Source: Prauserella_A oleivorans
GTDB taxonomy: Bacteria; Actinomycetota; Actinomycetes; Mycobacteriales; Pseudonocardiaceae
DNA: 64,000 nt
Reading direction: 5' to 3'
Assembly: GCF_042685745.1 (NCBI RefSeq)
Contig: NZ_JBHUNT010000001.1
Coordinates: forward strand, 4,402,001-4,466,000
Positions 32,157 through 41,986 of the stretch are shown piece by piece; the stretch's first letter is position 1; each line of letters starts with the position of its first letter. The notes beneath the pieces were generated by a model that was given only the letters and a program-made list of their open reading frames with translations, made no database searches and was not told the origin of the DNA. Position numbers and translations under genes: made by a program.

Positions 32157-33140
32157 CTAGGCCGGCTCGCCCCGGTCCAGGCGCTCGCGCTGCGGCACGA
32201 CGACGTATTTCGGATCCCGGGTGGACTCGACACCGGCCTCGAAGACGCCGAACCGCTGCAGCGCGCTGCCCGCGAGCAGGGCCAGGCCGGACACCGCGGC
32301 CACCGCCCGGCTGCGCCGCGCGAACACCGTGCCGAGCGCGCCGCCGAGCGTCAGGTACTCCGACCACGCGCGCAGCCGGTGCGCCTTGCCGGTGCGGTAG
32401 GCCTCGCCGATCAGGCCGAGCCGTCGCTCGAGCTCACGCGACACGACGAGCTCCACCACCGCGCCGCCCACGGCGAGCCTGCGCGCCGGGCCGGCCTCGG
32501 ACACGGGCGCGCACACCATGCCGAACCCGCCGCCGCTCGCGGCCGCCGACCCGGTGAACACGAACGGCAGCATGCGGTGTGCCTCCTTCCACGCGGGAAC
32601 CGCGGTGTGCGAGAGCAGCACGGCCGTGTAGGAGGCGACGGCGGGCGCCACGGCCGCCGCGGACAGCCCGGCCGGGCGCGCGGCCTTGCGGATGATCCTG
32701 CCCAGCAGCGTGCGGCGCAGTCGGCGGGGCAACACCTCGGCGACGGCCGCGGCACCGGCACCCGGGCCGTACGCGACGAGGATCCACGTGCCCACGCTCA
32801 TCGGCGAACTCGGCTTCGCCACCCGCAGCATGTGGTGGAACCGTGCGGGCCTGCCGAGGTCGGCGACGAGCAGGTACATGCTCGCGGCGAGACTGCCCAG
32901 CGCGCCGAGCCTCGTGGCCGCGCGCAGGGTGGGCCTGCCCGTCAGATCGGCGCCCGCGGCCAGCTCCGCACAGCCCGCCGAAAGCCCGCCGGTGAACAGG
33001 TACGCGGGGATCAGCCATTCCCACACCGGCGGTTTGAGCACCGGACGGCCGTAGTACGACCGGAACGTCGCCTTCGGCACGGCCCGCTGCTCGCGGGTCC
33101 CGTCACCGCCGAGGGCGCGGGTGGCACGCTGCTCGGTCAT
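32157..33140 (-). CDS. nrfD: NrfD/PsrC-family membrane subunit of formate dehydrogenase
   Basis: A 327-residue polytopic membrane protein of the NrfD (polysulfide reductase PsrC) type. It opens with SYYGRPVLKPPVWEWLIPAYLFTGGLSAG, the conserved NrfD start (YYGxPVLKxPxWxxxIPxYLFxGG), and has about eight hydrophobic segments. FPFVFTGSAAASGGG-like sequence lies in the middle. No haem-ligating histidine pattern of FdnI-type cytochrome b is evident, so electrons from the beta subunit probably go straight to quinone. The ATG overlaps the beta subunit stop by one base (TGATG). It is the membrane anchor of the complex. Confidence 0.85.
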   Translation of the reverse strand: MTEQRATRALGGDGTREQRAVPKATFRSYYGRPVLKPPVWEWLIPAYLFTGGLSAGCAELAAGADLTGRPTLRAATRLGALGSLAASMYLLVADLGRPARFHHMLRVAKPSSPMSVGTWILVAYGPGAGAAAVAEVLPRRLRRTLLGRIIRKAARPAGLSAAAVAPAVASYTAVLLSHTAVPAWKEAHRMLPFVFTGSAAASGGGFGMVCAPVSEAGPARRLAVGGAVVELVVSRELERRLGLIGEAYRTGKAHRLRAWSEYLTLGGALGTVFARRSRAVAAVSGLALLAGSALQRFGVFEAGVESTRDPKYVVVPQRERLDRGEPA

Positions 33141-34108
33141 CACCCACTCCGTCCGAAGAAGACGGACACGGCCGCCGCGGCGAACGCCGCCGCCGCCACG
33201 CCCGCGTGTTTCCACATCGACCCGGCGTCCCGGGTCGGCACCACCGGGTCCGGTGGCAGACCGTACACCTCGGGTTCGTCCAGCAGCAGGAAGAACGCAC
33301 CGTCGCCGCCGACGCCGTCGTTGGGGTCCTCGCCGTAGAGCCTCGCCTCGGGAACCCCGGCGTCGTGCAGCTCGCCGACCCGCTGCCGGGCGCGCTCGCG
33401 CAGTTCGTCGAGCGGTCCGAATTGGATGGAGTCGGTCGGGCACGCCTTGGCGCAGGCCGGTTCCAGCCCGTCGCGCAACCGGTCGTAGCACATGGTGCAC
33501 TTCCAGGCGCGCCCGTCACCCTCCCGGCGGTCGATGACGCCGTAGGGACACCCGGAGACGCAGTAGCCGCAGCCGTTGCAGATGTCCTCCTGCACCACGA
33601 CCGTGCCGTACTCGGTGCGGAACAACGCACCCGTCGGGCACACGTCGAGGCAGCCGGCGTGGGTGCAGTGCTTGCAGACGTCGGAGCTCATCAGCCAGCG
33701 GAAGTCGGTGCGGGACTCTTCCCCCGTGCCGGCGCCGGGCAGGTCGAACGACGGCAGCCCGAGGTCCACGGTCTCCGTGGCCTGCGCGGTGGCCGAGGCG
33801 CCGGTCGGCTGCCCGGCCACGCCGCTGTCCTGCTGCCCCAGCGGCCGCTGCTGCTCGATGAACGCCACGTGCCGCCACGAGTTCGCGCCGAGCATTCCGG
33901 TGTTGTCGAACGACATGCCGAGCAGGTCGAATCCGTCGTCCGGCACGAGGTTCCATTCCTTGCACGCCACCTCGCACGCCTTGCAGCCGATGCACACCGA
34001 GGTGTCGGTGAAGAACCCCACCCGCGGGGGGTGCTCGGCGTAGCCCGCGTCGGCCGTCGGGTCGTCGAGAGGACCGTAGAAGCTGTTCCGCTCGTCGTGC
34101 GCCGTCAT
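33140..34108 (-). CDS. fdhB: Formate dehydrogenase beta subunit (four 4Fe-4S)
   Basis: A 322-residue iron-sulfur subunit. Four cysteine clusters are visible: CIGCKACEVACKEW, CKHCTHAGCLDVCP, CNGCGYCVSGCP, and CTMCYDRLRDG followed by CAKACP. A C-terminal hydrophobic stretch (AAAAFAAAAVSVFFG) may anchor it to the membrane as in FdnH/FdoH. It carries electrons from the selenocysteine catalytic subunit to the NrfD-like protein. Its start overlaps the alpha subunit stop by four bases (34105-34108) and its stop overlaps the nrfD start, giving a strictly coupled three-gene operon. Confidence 0.93.
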   Translation of the reverse strand: MTAHDERNSFYGPLDDPTADAGYAEHPPRVGFFTDTSVCIGCKACEVACKEWNLVPDDGFDLLGMSFDNTGMLGANSWRHVAFIEQQRPLGQQDSGVAGQPTGASATAQATETVDLGLPSFDLPGAGTGEESRTDFRWLMSSDVCKHCTHAGCLDVCPTGALFRTEYGTVVVQEDICNGCGYCVSGCPYGVIDRREGDGRAWKCTMCYDRLRDGLEPACAKACPTDSIQFGPLDELRERARQRVGELHDAGVPEARLYGEDPNDGVGGDGAFFLLLDEPEVYGLPPDPVVPTRDAGSMWKHAGVAAAAFAAAAVSVFFGRSG

Positions 34109-37100
34109 GAGTCGTCCCTGGTCTGCTCGGTGTGCGCGGTGCCGTCCGTGCCGGTGGTGAGGATGCGCGTGCCCGTCTCACGGGTGATGCCGGCCCGCCG
34201 CCGGTAGCCCTCGACGTAATCGAGCACGGCCGGTCCACGCGGCCTGCGGCCCGGCCGGATGTCGCACGTGGCCACCTTGCTCTCCTGGATGAACACGTTC
34301 GGGTCGAGCGCGACGCCGAAGAGGTCGTTCACGACGTCACCGTCGACGAGGCCCGCGTGGCCCCAGTGGTAGGGCAGCCACACCTGGTGCACCACATGGT
34401 CCTGCACGCGCAGCGGCACCATGCGGTCGGTGACGAGCACGCGGGCGTCCACGGCAGCCCGGCTGGTGACCACGTGCGCCCAGCCCAGGTGCTCGAGGCC
34501 GCGCTCCCGGGCGAGCTCGGGCGAGACCTCCACGAACAGCGCGGGCTGCAGCTCCGCCAGGTACGCCAGTTGCCTGCTCATCCCGCCCGCCGTGTGGTGC
34601 TCGGTGAGGCGCGCGGCGGTGAGCACGTACGGGAACACCTCGCCGTGAGCCTCCGGCGGCGCCGGGTTGGACGGGTTGTCGGGACGGCCGTACACCTTGC
34701 GCACCGGGTTGCCCTGCTGGCCGTAGAGCAGGTTGCGCACCGGTGACTCGTGGGGTTCGTAGTGTGTCGGCAGTGGACCGTCGACCACCCCGTTGGGCGC
34801 GAACAGCCAGCCCTTGCCGTCGGCCTGCATGATGAACGGATCGTTGCCGGCCAGCGCCGCCGGCCCCGCGTCCCCGGGCGACGGTTCGAACCCCGGGGGC
34901 GTCGACACCGGGAAGTCCGGTACGTCGTCGCCGGTCCACTCGCCACGCTCGGCGTCCCACCACACGAGCTTCTTGCGCTCGCTCCATGGCCTGCCCTGCG
35001 GATCGGCCGAGGCCCGGTTGTACAGCACGCGCCGGTTCATCGGCCACGTCCAGCCCCACTCCGACTCGTACGGGCCCTGCTCGGTGTGCGGCGCGCGTCG
35101 CGCGGCCTGGTTGACGCCGTCGGCGAACACTCCACTGTAGATCCAGCAGCCACACGACGTGCTGCCGTCCGGGCGCAGGTCGAGGTAGTTGTTCAGCTCC
35201 TTGCCGGTGCGCAGGTCCACGCCGTTGATGTGCCGCAGCACGTCCTCGGCCGACGGTTCACCGAACTCGCCGCCCTCGCAGGCGTAGTCCCAGGCGAGGT
35301 CGAGCAACGGACGGTCCCGCTCGTCGGTCGACCCGGCGAGCTTCTCGCGCAGCAACCGGCCCAGGTGGTACATGAACCACAGCTCCGACCGCTGGTCGCC
35401 GCGCGGCTCGACGGCCTGGTCCCGCCACTGCAGCATGCGCTGGGTCTGCGTGAACGTGCCCGATTTCTCCACGTGCGACGCCGCGGGGAAGAAGAACACC
35501 TCGGTCCGGCAGCGTTCCGGCACGATCTCGCCCGTCTCGACCTCGGGCGAGCTCTTCCAGAACTCGGCGCTCTCGATCATGGTGAGGTCACGCACCACGA
35601 GCCAGTCGAGCTTGGCCATGCCGAGCCGCTGCAACCGGCCGTGTGCCGACCCGACCGCGGGGTTCTGCCCGAGCAGGAAGTAGCCGTACACCACGCCGTC
35701 GATCATGTCCATGACCGTGCGGTAGGTGCCGTGGTCGCCGCTGATCCGTGGCAGGTAGTCGAAACAGAACTCGTTGTCCGGCGTGGCCGCCTCGCCCCAG
35801 TACTCCTTGAGCAGCGAGACCAGGTAGCTGTCGGCGTTGTGCCAGAACCCCTTCTGCTGCTCGCCGCGCACCGTGCTCAGGTAGTCGTCGATGCCACGGT
35901 GCGTGACATCGGGCATGGGCAGGTAGCCGGGCAGCAGGTTGAACAGCGTCGGGATGTCCGTGGACCCCTGGATGCTGGCGTGCCCGCGCAACGCGATCAC
36001 CCCGCCGCCGGGCCGGCCGACATTGCCCAGCAGCAGCTGGATGATGGCACCCGCGCGGATGAACTGCGCGCCGACGGTGTGCTGCGTCCAGCCCACGCTG
36101 TAGACGAGCGCGGCCGTGCGGTCCCGGCCTGACGCGCTCGTCCACGCCCGGCAGACCTCGAGGAACTGCTCGGCCGGGACCCCGCAGATCGCCTCGACCA
36201 TCTCCGGCGTGTACCGGGAGAAGTGCCGCTTGAGGATCTGGAACACACACCGCGGGTGCTGCAGCGTCGGGTCGGTCCGGATCTCACCCGGCGCGATGCC
36301 CAGCTTCGGGCCACCCGACCCGTGCTGCTCGGGCTGCGACTCCTCCTTCGAACGCCTGCCCACCGTCTCCTCGACCGTGCCGTCCTGGTACTGCCAGGTG
36401 GCGGTGTCGTACGACGCCGTCTCCGGGTCGTAGCCGCTGAACAGGCCGTCCAGGTCCTCGGTGTCGGCGAACCGTTCGTCCACGAGGAACGGCGCGTTCG
36501 TGTAGGCCTGCACGTACTCCCGGAAGTCCAGGTCGTTGGACAGGATGTAGTTGATCACCCCGCCCAGGAACGCGATGTCCGTGCCCGCGCGCAGCGGCAC
36601 GTGCTGGTCGGCGAGCGCGCTGGTCCGCGTGAACCGCGGGTCGATGTGGATGACCTTCACCCCGCGCCGCTTGGCCTCCATGACCCACTGGAAGCCCACC
36701 GGATGGGCTTCGGCCATGTTGGAGCCCATGATGATGATGCAGTCGGAGTTGACCAGATCCTGCTGGTAGTCCGTCGCGCCGCCGCGACCGAAGGAGGCTC
36801 CCAGACCGGGAACCGTGGCGGAGTGTCAAATACGGGCCTGGTTCTCGATCTGGATCGCGCCGAGGGCCGTGAAGAGCTTCTTGATGAGGTAGTTCTCTTC
36901 GTTGTCCAACGTGGCGCCGCCGAGACTCGCGATGCCCGTCGTGCGGCGCAGCGGGTTGCCGTCCTCGTCGGTGTCCTGCCAGCCCTTGCGCCGGGCGTCG
37001 AGAACCCGGTCGGCGACCATGTCCATCGCGGTGGGGAGGTCCAGCTCCTGCCACTCGGTGCCGTAGGGCGGGCGGTAGAGCACCCGCTCGGCACGGTGGC

Positions 37101-37395
37101 TGCCGGTGACCAGTTGCTTGCTCGCCGATCCCTTCGGGCAGAGCCGGCCACGGGAGATCGGGCTGTCCGGATTGCCCTCGATCTGCACGACCTGCTCACC
37201 GGAGACGTAGACGTTCTGCGAGCAGCCGACCGCACAGAACGGGCAGACGGACTTGACGACCCGGTCGGCGTCCGTGGTCCGCGGCCGGAGCGTCTCCGAG
37301 CGGCGCGACGCCGCCGCCTTGCCCCGGCCGAGCCGGTCCGCGCCCGTGAGCTGGCGATACACCGGCCAGGACCGGATCCAGTCGCTCACACCCAT
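34105..37395 (-). CDS. fdhA: Formate dehydrogenase alpha subunit, selenoprotein (Sec190)
   Basis: Read through an in-frame TGA (36826-36828) this is a 1096-residue molybdopterin formate dehydrogenase. The 4Fe-4S site is Cys51, Cys54, Cys58 and Cys86 (VCPFCAVGC and RLCPKG). The active site reads NQARI-Sec-HSATVPGLGASFGRG, matching the Sec-His active site of E. coli FdnG/FdoG/FdhF. IIMGSNMAEAHPVGF and VYSVGWTQHTVGAQF are further family motifs. A bacterial SECIS hairpin follows the TGA. No twin-arginine signal is seen, so the enzyme should be cytoplasmic, unlike E. coli FDH-N. A conventional gene caller would split it at the TGA into 189- and 874-residue pieces. First gene of the operon. Confidence 0.93.
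36790..36828 (-). promoter_or_regulatory. Bacterial SECIS element in the formate dehydrogenase mRNA
   Basis: After the UGA and an 11-base spacer (CACUCCGCCAC), the mRNA folds into GGUUCCC-GGUCU-GGGAGCC (36814 down to 36796). This is a 7-bp stem with one G-U pair and a five-base GGUCU loop. The E. coli fdhF SECIS has the same loop sequence, the same GGUU start and the same 11-base distance from the UGA. This is the expected binding site for the SelB elongation factor and directs selenocysteine insertion at codon 190. Confidence 0.88.
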
Positions 37396-37567
37396 TGCGC
37401 TTCCTCCTCGGGGACGACCCGGCTTTCCCCGTACGTCTGTCCGTCAAACCTACCCCGAGTGCCTGCCGCGGGCAGCGCAGCGTGATCGTTCCGACACGCC
37501 GGACAGGGAGTCCACTGTGGATCGAAACCGCCGGTTTACGCTGTTCGCGCGAGGGAATCCCCCGCCC

Positions 37568-39208
37568 ATGCCGAGCTCGACACCACGCGAGACCACCCGT
37601 GACCGGCTGCGCCGGGTCGCCTCCGACCACTTCGGCTGGCCCGGCCTCGGCGACGACCAGCTCGCCGCCATGGAAGGCCTGCTCGAGGGCCGCGACGTCC
37701 TCGCCGTGATGCCCACGGGCTCCGGCAAGTCCGCCATCTACCAGCTGCCGGCGATGCTGCTCGACGGGCCCGCCGTCGTCGTGTCGCCGCTGATCGCGCT
37801 CCAGCGCGACCAGATCGGCCAGCTCGACGACGCCGACGCGCCCGACGCGGTGGCCGTGAACTCGGCACAACGCTCCGGCGAGCAGAACCGGGCCTGGCAG
37901 GCGGCCCGGTCGGGCGAGGCCGAGTACCTCTTTTTCGCCCCGGAACAGCTGGCCAAGGAGGAGACGCTCACCGAGCTCGCCGACACGCACCCCGCGCTGT
38001 TCGTGGTGGACGAGGCGCACTGCGTCTCGGCGTGGGGGCACGACTTCCGGCCCGACTACCTGCGGCTCGCGCAGGCCGCCGAGCGGCTCGGCCGGCCGCC
38101 GGTGCTCGCGCTCACCGCCACCGCGGGCGGGCCGGTGCGCGAGGACATCGTGGAGCACCTCGGCCTGCGCGACCCGGTGTGCATCGTCTCCGGCTTCGAC
38201 CGGCCGAACCTCTTCCTCGCCGCGCGCAGGCCCGCCGATGAGGAGGACCGGCGCGCCGCGCTCGTCGACTGGGTGGCCTCGGCGCGCACACCCGGCATCG
38301 TCTACGCCCCGACCCGGAAGGACACCGAGCACTACGCCGACGACCTGCGCGCCACCGGCCTGCGGGTCGAGGCCTTCCACGCGGGCCTGCCCGCGCGCGA
38401 GCGCAAGCGCACGCAGGACGCGTTCATGGCCGGGGAGACCGACGTCGTCGTCGCGACCTCGGCGTTCGGCATGGGCATCGACAAGCCCGACGTCCGGTTC
38501 GTGGTGCACGCCGCGCCGCCCGAGTCGCTCGACTCCTACTATCAGCAGATCGGCCGGGCCGGTCGGGACGGCGAGCCCGCCGACGCGGTGCTGTTCCACC
38601 GCGCCGAGGACCTCTCGCTCCAGCGGTTCCTCACCGCCCGTTCGCTCGACGAGGGCAAGGTGCGCGAGGTCGCCGACGCCGTAGAGGAGCACAAGGGCGA
38701 GGCCGGCGCCGGTGCCATCGCCGGCGAGGTGGACCAGTCGCGGCGCAGCGCACTGCAGCACCTCAACCTGCTCGAGCAAGCCGACGCCGTCCGCTACGAG
38801 CGCGGCGGCGGCCTGAGCCTGGTCGCCGGAAAGGACGTGGAGCAGGCCGCGGCCCGGCAGTTCGAGCGGCAACGTGAGCTCGACCGCACTCGCATCGAGG
38901 TCGTGCGGGAATACGCCGAGACGCGCTCGTGCCGCAGGCAGTTCCTGCTGGGCTACTTCGGCGAGGACCTTCCGCGGCCGTGCGGCTTCTGTGACAACTG
39001 CGAGGCGGGCACAGCGGAGGAGCACGCCCCTGACGAGTCCGTGCGCAGCGAGTTCGGTGTGGACACGCGCGTTCGCCACCCGGACTGGGGGCCGGGCGTG
39101 GTGGTCAATCAGGAAGCCGACCGGCTCACCGTCCTCTTCGACGACGCGGGATACCGGACGTTGTCGTTGCCCGCCGTGCGCGAGGGTGAGCTGCTCGACC
39201 GCGAGTGA
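37568..39208 (+). CDS. recQ: RecQ-family ATP-dependent DNA helicase
   Basis: A 546-residue helicase. Walker A is MPTGSGKSAIYQLP, the Walker B box is VVDEAHCVSAWGHDFRPDYL, motif III is ALTATAGG, and motif VI is YYQQIGRAGRDGEPADA. The RQC zinc-binding cysteines are in CRRQFLLGYFGEDLPRPCGFCDNC. There is no HRDC domain; instead the last 50 residues (RVRHPDWGPGVVVNQEADRL) form a small beta-rich tail often seen on actinobacterial RecQ proteins. The ATG at 37568 was preferred to an upstream GTG for lack of conservation before it. It is divergent from the formate dehydrogenase operon. Confidence 0.9.
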   Translation: MPSSTPRETTRDRLRRVASDHFGWPGLGDDQLAAMEGLLEGRDVLAVMPTGSGKSAIYQLPAMLLDGPAVVVSPLIALQRDQIGQLDDADAPDAVAVNSAQRSGEQNRAWQAARSGEAEYLFFAPEQLAKEETLTELADTHPALFVVDEAHCVSAWGHDFRPDYLRLAQAAERLGRPPVLALTATAGGPVREDIVEHLGLRDPVCIVSGFDRPNLFLAARRPADEEDRRAALVDWVASARTPGIVYAPTRKDTEHYADDLRATGLRVEAFHAGLPARERKRTQDAFMAGETDVVVATSAFGMGIDKPDVRFVVHAAPPESLDSYYQQIGRAGRDGEPADAVLFHRAEDLSLQRFLTARSLDEGKVREVADAVEEHKGEAGAGAIAGEVDQSRRSALQHLNLLEQADAVRYERGGGLSLVAGKDVEQAAARQFERQRELDRTRIEVVREYAETRSCRRQFLLGYFGEDLPRPCGFCDNCEAGTAEEHAPDESVRSEFGVDTRVRHPDWGPGVVVNQEADRLTVLFDDAGYRTLSLPAVREGELLDRE

Positions 39209-39246
39209 GCCGATTGAGGCCACCGTGGGCCGGGTAGCTGGCAGGC

Positions 39247-40887
39247 ATGAGCGAGACACCAGCCGAGAAGCGCCACACCCTGACCAACCGTCAGGGCCAT
39301 CCCGTCTACGACAACCAGAACCAGCGCACCGTGGGCCGTCGCGGCCCGGCGACGCTCGAGAACTACCAGTTCCTCGAAAAGATCAGCCACTTCGACCGGG
39401 AACGCATCCCCGAGCGGGTCGTGCACGCGCGCGGCTTCACCTCCTACGGGTTCTTCGAGTCCTACGGAAAATGGGGCGACGAGCCGATCACCAACTACAC
39501 CCGGGCCAAGGTGTTCGCCGAGCCCGGCAAACGGACCGACCTCGCCGCGCGGTTCTCGACCGTCATCGGCGGCCGCGACTCCGCCGAGACCGCTCGCGAC
39601 CCGCGTGGGTTCGCGATCAAGTTCTACACCGAAGACGGCAACTGGGACCTCGTCGGCAACAACCTCGCGGTGTTCTTCATCCGCGATGCCATCAAGTTCC
39701 CGGACGTCATCCACGCGCTCAAACCGGACCCCGTGACGTTCCGCCAGGAACCCAACCGGATCTTCGACTTCATGTCGCAGACGCCGGAGAGCATGCACAT
39801 GCTCGTCAACCTCTTCAGCCCGCGCGGCATCCCCGCCGATTACCGGCACATGCAGGGCTTCGGCGTCAACACCTACAAGTGGGTTAACCAGCAGGGCGAC
39901 ACCGTGCTGGTGAAGTACCACTGGATGCCCAAACAGGGCGTGAAGAGCCTCACCGAGGAGGACGCGGCCAAGATCCAGGCACACGACCTCGGCCACGCCA
40001 GCAAGGACCTGTTCGAGGCCATCGAGCGCGGCGACCACCCGGAGTGGGAGCTGCGGGTGCAGATCATGAGCGACGACGAGCACCCGGAGCTGAACTTCGA
40101 CCCGCTGGACGACACGAAGGTCTGGCCGGAGAACGAGTTCCCCGCCAAGCCGGTCGGGCGGATGGTGCTCAACCGCAACGTCGACAACAACTTCGCCGAG
40201 AACGAACAGATCTCCTTCGGCACCGGCGTGCTGGTGGACGGCCTCGACTTCTCCGACGACAAGATGCTGGTCGGCCGCACGTTCTCCTACAGCGACACGC
40301 AACGCTACCGGGTGGGCCCGAACTACCTGCAGCTTCCGGTCAACCAGGCCAAGAACGCCGAGGTCCAGACCAATCAGCGGGACGGCCTGATGGCCTACTA
40401 CCAGGATCCCGGTGGCCAGAACCCGCACGTGAACTACGAGCCGTCGATCACCGGCGGACTGGCCGAAGGCGACTACCCCACCCACGACGAGCAGGGTCCG
40501 GAGCTGCGCGGACGGCTGACCCGCAAGCAGATCGAGCGGACCAACGACTACGAGCAGGCCGGCCAGCGCTACCTGCTCATGGAGCAATGGGAGCGCGACG
40601 ACCTGGTCCAGAACCTCGTCACCAACCTGCAGCAGTGCGACCGGCCGATCCAGGAACGGATGGTCTGGCACCTGCTGCTGTGCGAGGACGAGCTCGGCAA
40701 CCGGGTCGGCGAGGGACTCGGCATCACGGCCGACGACGTCGCCGGGCTGGAGCCGCTGCCGAAGCAGCAGCTCAACGACGAGGAGAAGCTGCGGCTGAAG
40801 AACCTCGGCAAGAACGGTCCGCGCGACGTGAGCGACCTCGTGATGACGCACTGCGTCCCGGACGAGCGGGCGAGCGTGCCGGGCTGA
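39247..40887 (+). CDS. katA: Catalase (monofunctional, haem)
   Basis: A 546-residue clade-type small/medium-subunit catalase. The distal His is in RVVHARGFTSYG, the distal Asn in EDGNWDLVGNN, and the proximal haem-ligand Tyr in GRTFSYSDTQRYR. HDLGHASKDLF and YEPSITGGLAEGDYP are also typical. It detoxifies hydrogen peroxide in the cytoplasm. The ATG is 38 bp after recQ. A strong hairpin follows the stop. Confidence 0.93.
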   Translation: MSETPAEKRHTLTNRQGHPVYDNQNQRTVGRRGPATLENYQFLEKISHFDRERIPERVVHARGFTSYGFFESYGKWGDEPITNYTRAKVFAEPGKRTDLAARFSTVIGGRDSAETARDPRGFAIKFYTEDGNWDLVGNNLAVFFIRDAIKFPDVIHALKPDPVTFRQEPNRIFDFMSQTPESMHMLVNLFSPRGIPADYRHMQGFGVNTYKWVNQQGDTVLVKYHWMPKQGVKSLTEEDAAKIQAHDLGHASKDLFEAIERGDHPEWELRVQIMSDDEHPELNFDPLDDTKVWPENEFPAKPVGRMVLNRNVDNNFAENEQISFGTGVLVDGLDFSDDKMLVGRTFSYSDTQRYRVGPNYLQLPVNQAKNAEVQTNQRDGLMAYYQDPGGQNPHVNYEPSITGGLAEGDYPTHDEQGPELRGRLTRKQIERTNDYEQAGQRYLLMEQWERDDLVQNLVTNLQQCDRPIQERMVWHLLLCEDELGNRVGEGLGITADDVAGLEPLPKQQLNDEEKLRLKNLGKNGPRDVSDLVMTHCVPDERASVPG

Positions 40888-40901
40888 CTGCGCACACCGG
40901 A

Positions 40902-40930
40902 CCGGGTGTTCCCGCACGCGGGACGCCCGG
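40902..40930 (+). terminator. Strong hairpin terminator after the catalase gene
   Basis: Left arm 40902-40915 pairs with right arm 40918-40930: 13 base pairs with one bulged T and a very short loop around AC. It starts 15 bp after the catalase stop. The stem is among the longest in the window, without a T run. It separates catalase from the IclR gene. Confidence 0.55.
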
Positions 40931-40980
40931 CCCGGGCGCGTCCTCGGCGGGCACGCGCGCGGGCTAGCATCACGACCGAC

Positions 40981-41778
40981 ATGAGCAGCCCCGAGCCACC
41001 GGTGGAACGCGGCGGGCATTTCCTGCGCCTGGTCGAGAAGACCATGCTCGTCCTGCGTGCCTTCACCCCCGACCGGCCTGAGCTGACGTCCGCCGAGGTC
41101 GCCAGGGCCAGCGGCCTCGACCGCGCCGGCGCCCGGCGCATCCTGCTCACGCTCACCGACCTCGGCTATGTCCGGCACGACGGCCGCCTGTTCGCGCTGA
41201 CGCCGCGGGTGCTGGAGTTCGGCTACGCGCACCTGTCCGGCCGGTCGTTGCCGCAGATCGCCGAGCCCCACCTGCGCCGGCTCACCGAGGAGCTCAGGGA
41301 GATGTCGTCTGTCGGCGTGCTGGAGGGCGACGAGATCCGGTACGTGGCCCAGGTGGAGAGCCCCAAACTTCTCTCGGTCGCGATCCCGGTCGGCACGCGC
41401 CTGCCCGCCCACGCCACCTCGATGGGCAAGGTGCTGCTCGCAGGCCTGCCCCCGGAGCACCTCGCCACCCGGCTGCGGACGATGCGCCTCGACCGGCTCA
41501 CCTCCCGCACGATCACCACCCCGCAGGAGTTGCTGGCCGACCTGGCGGAGGTCCGCAGGCGCGGCTACGTCATCTCCGACAACGAGCTGGAGGAGGGCCT
41601 GCGCGGCGTGGCCGCGCCGATCCGGGACCGCACGGGGCAGGTTCTCGCCGCGGTCAACGTCTCGCTCGACGCGCACAGCGCCCCGCCCAGCACCGTGCGC
41701 GAGGTGATCGTGCCGCGGGTGCTCGCCACGGCGTCCCGGATCGAGGCCGACCTGCGCATGACCCGTCCCGGGCAGTGA
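40981..41778 (+). CDS. IclR-family transcriptional regulator (PcaR-like)
   Basis: A 265-residue IclR protein. The winged helix is at about residues 15-75 (LVEKTMLVLRAFTPDRPELTSAEVARASGLDRAGARRILLTL). The effector domain from about 80 has MSSVGVLEGDEIRYVAQVES, IPVGTRLPAHATSMGKVLLA and GYVISDNELEEGLRGVAAPI. The pattern is closest to PcaR/PobR regulators of aromatic acid catabolism. The ATG at 40981 lacks a clear ribosome site. The likely target is the CoA-transferase gene 280 bp downstream, whose leader holds several inverted repeats. Confidence 0.88.
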   Translation: MSSPEPPVERGGHFLRLVEKTMLVLRAFTPDRPELTSAEVARASGLDRAGARRILLTLTDLGYVRHDGRLFALTPRVLEFGYAHLSGRSLPQIAEPHLRRLTEELREMSSVGVLEGDEIRYVAQVESPKLLSVAIPVGTRLPAHATSMGKVLLAGLPPEHLATRLRTMRLDRLTSRTITTPQELLADLAEVRRRGYVISDNELEEGLRGVAAPIRDRTGQVLAAVNVSLDAHSAPPSTVREVIVPRVLATASRIEADLRMTRPGQ

Positions 41779-41806
41779 GGCGTTCACCTGCCGACCGGCG
41801 CGGTCA

Positions 41807-41822
41807 GCACGTGAACACGTGC
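41807..41822. promoter_or_regulatory. Palindrome between iclR and the CoA-transferase gene
   Basis: GCACGT (41807-41812) and ACGTGC (41817-41822) flank GAAC. The palindrome lies 28 bp after the iclR stop, at the start of a 279-bp non-coding stretch. It could be a small terminator or an IclR operator. The rest of the stretch has no convincing gene. Confidence 0.35.
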
Positions 41823-41986
41823 CGGATCGGCCGGAGGGGGCGGGCATGGGCCGCCGTCCGCCCGCGACGACGACATCGTGGCTGTTCAGAGGCCCGCGAA
41901 CCGGCAGGTTCCGCCGTGGGGCCGCCGTGGGGCCGCCGTGGTGTCGTCCGTGTCACAGATGACGGAGAGGTGAACGTCCTTACGCT

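Noticed and set aside
34105..36729. A separate 874-residue molybdopterin protein starting at an internal ATG
   Set aside because: It is the C-terminal part of the selenoprotein; the 32 codons before it back to the UGA are conserved active-site sequence and no ribosome site precedes the ATG.
36826..36828. Nonsense mutation making formate dehydrogenase a pseudogene
   Set aside because: The UGA is exactly at the Sec position and is followed by a standard SECIS hairpin; everything downstream is intact.
36800..39300. tRNA-Sec (selC) or selA/selB next to the selenoprotein operon
   Set aside because: No sequence with a UCA-anticodon arm and the long acceptor arm was found, and the adjacent genes are recQ and a DUF4383 gene.
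39109..41847. A 912-residue minus-strand frame opposite catalase
   Set aside because: It is antisense to catalase and iclR and has the composition of a GC-rich shadow; the plus-strand genes are unmistakable.
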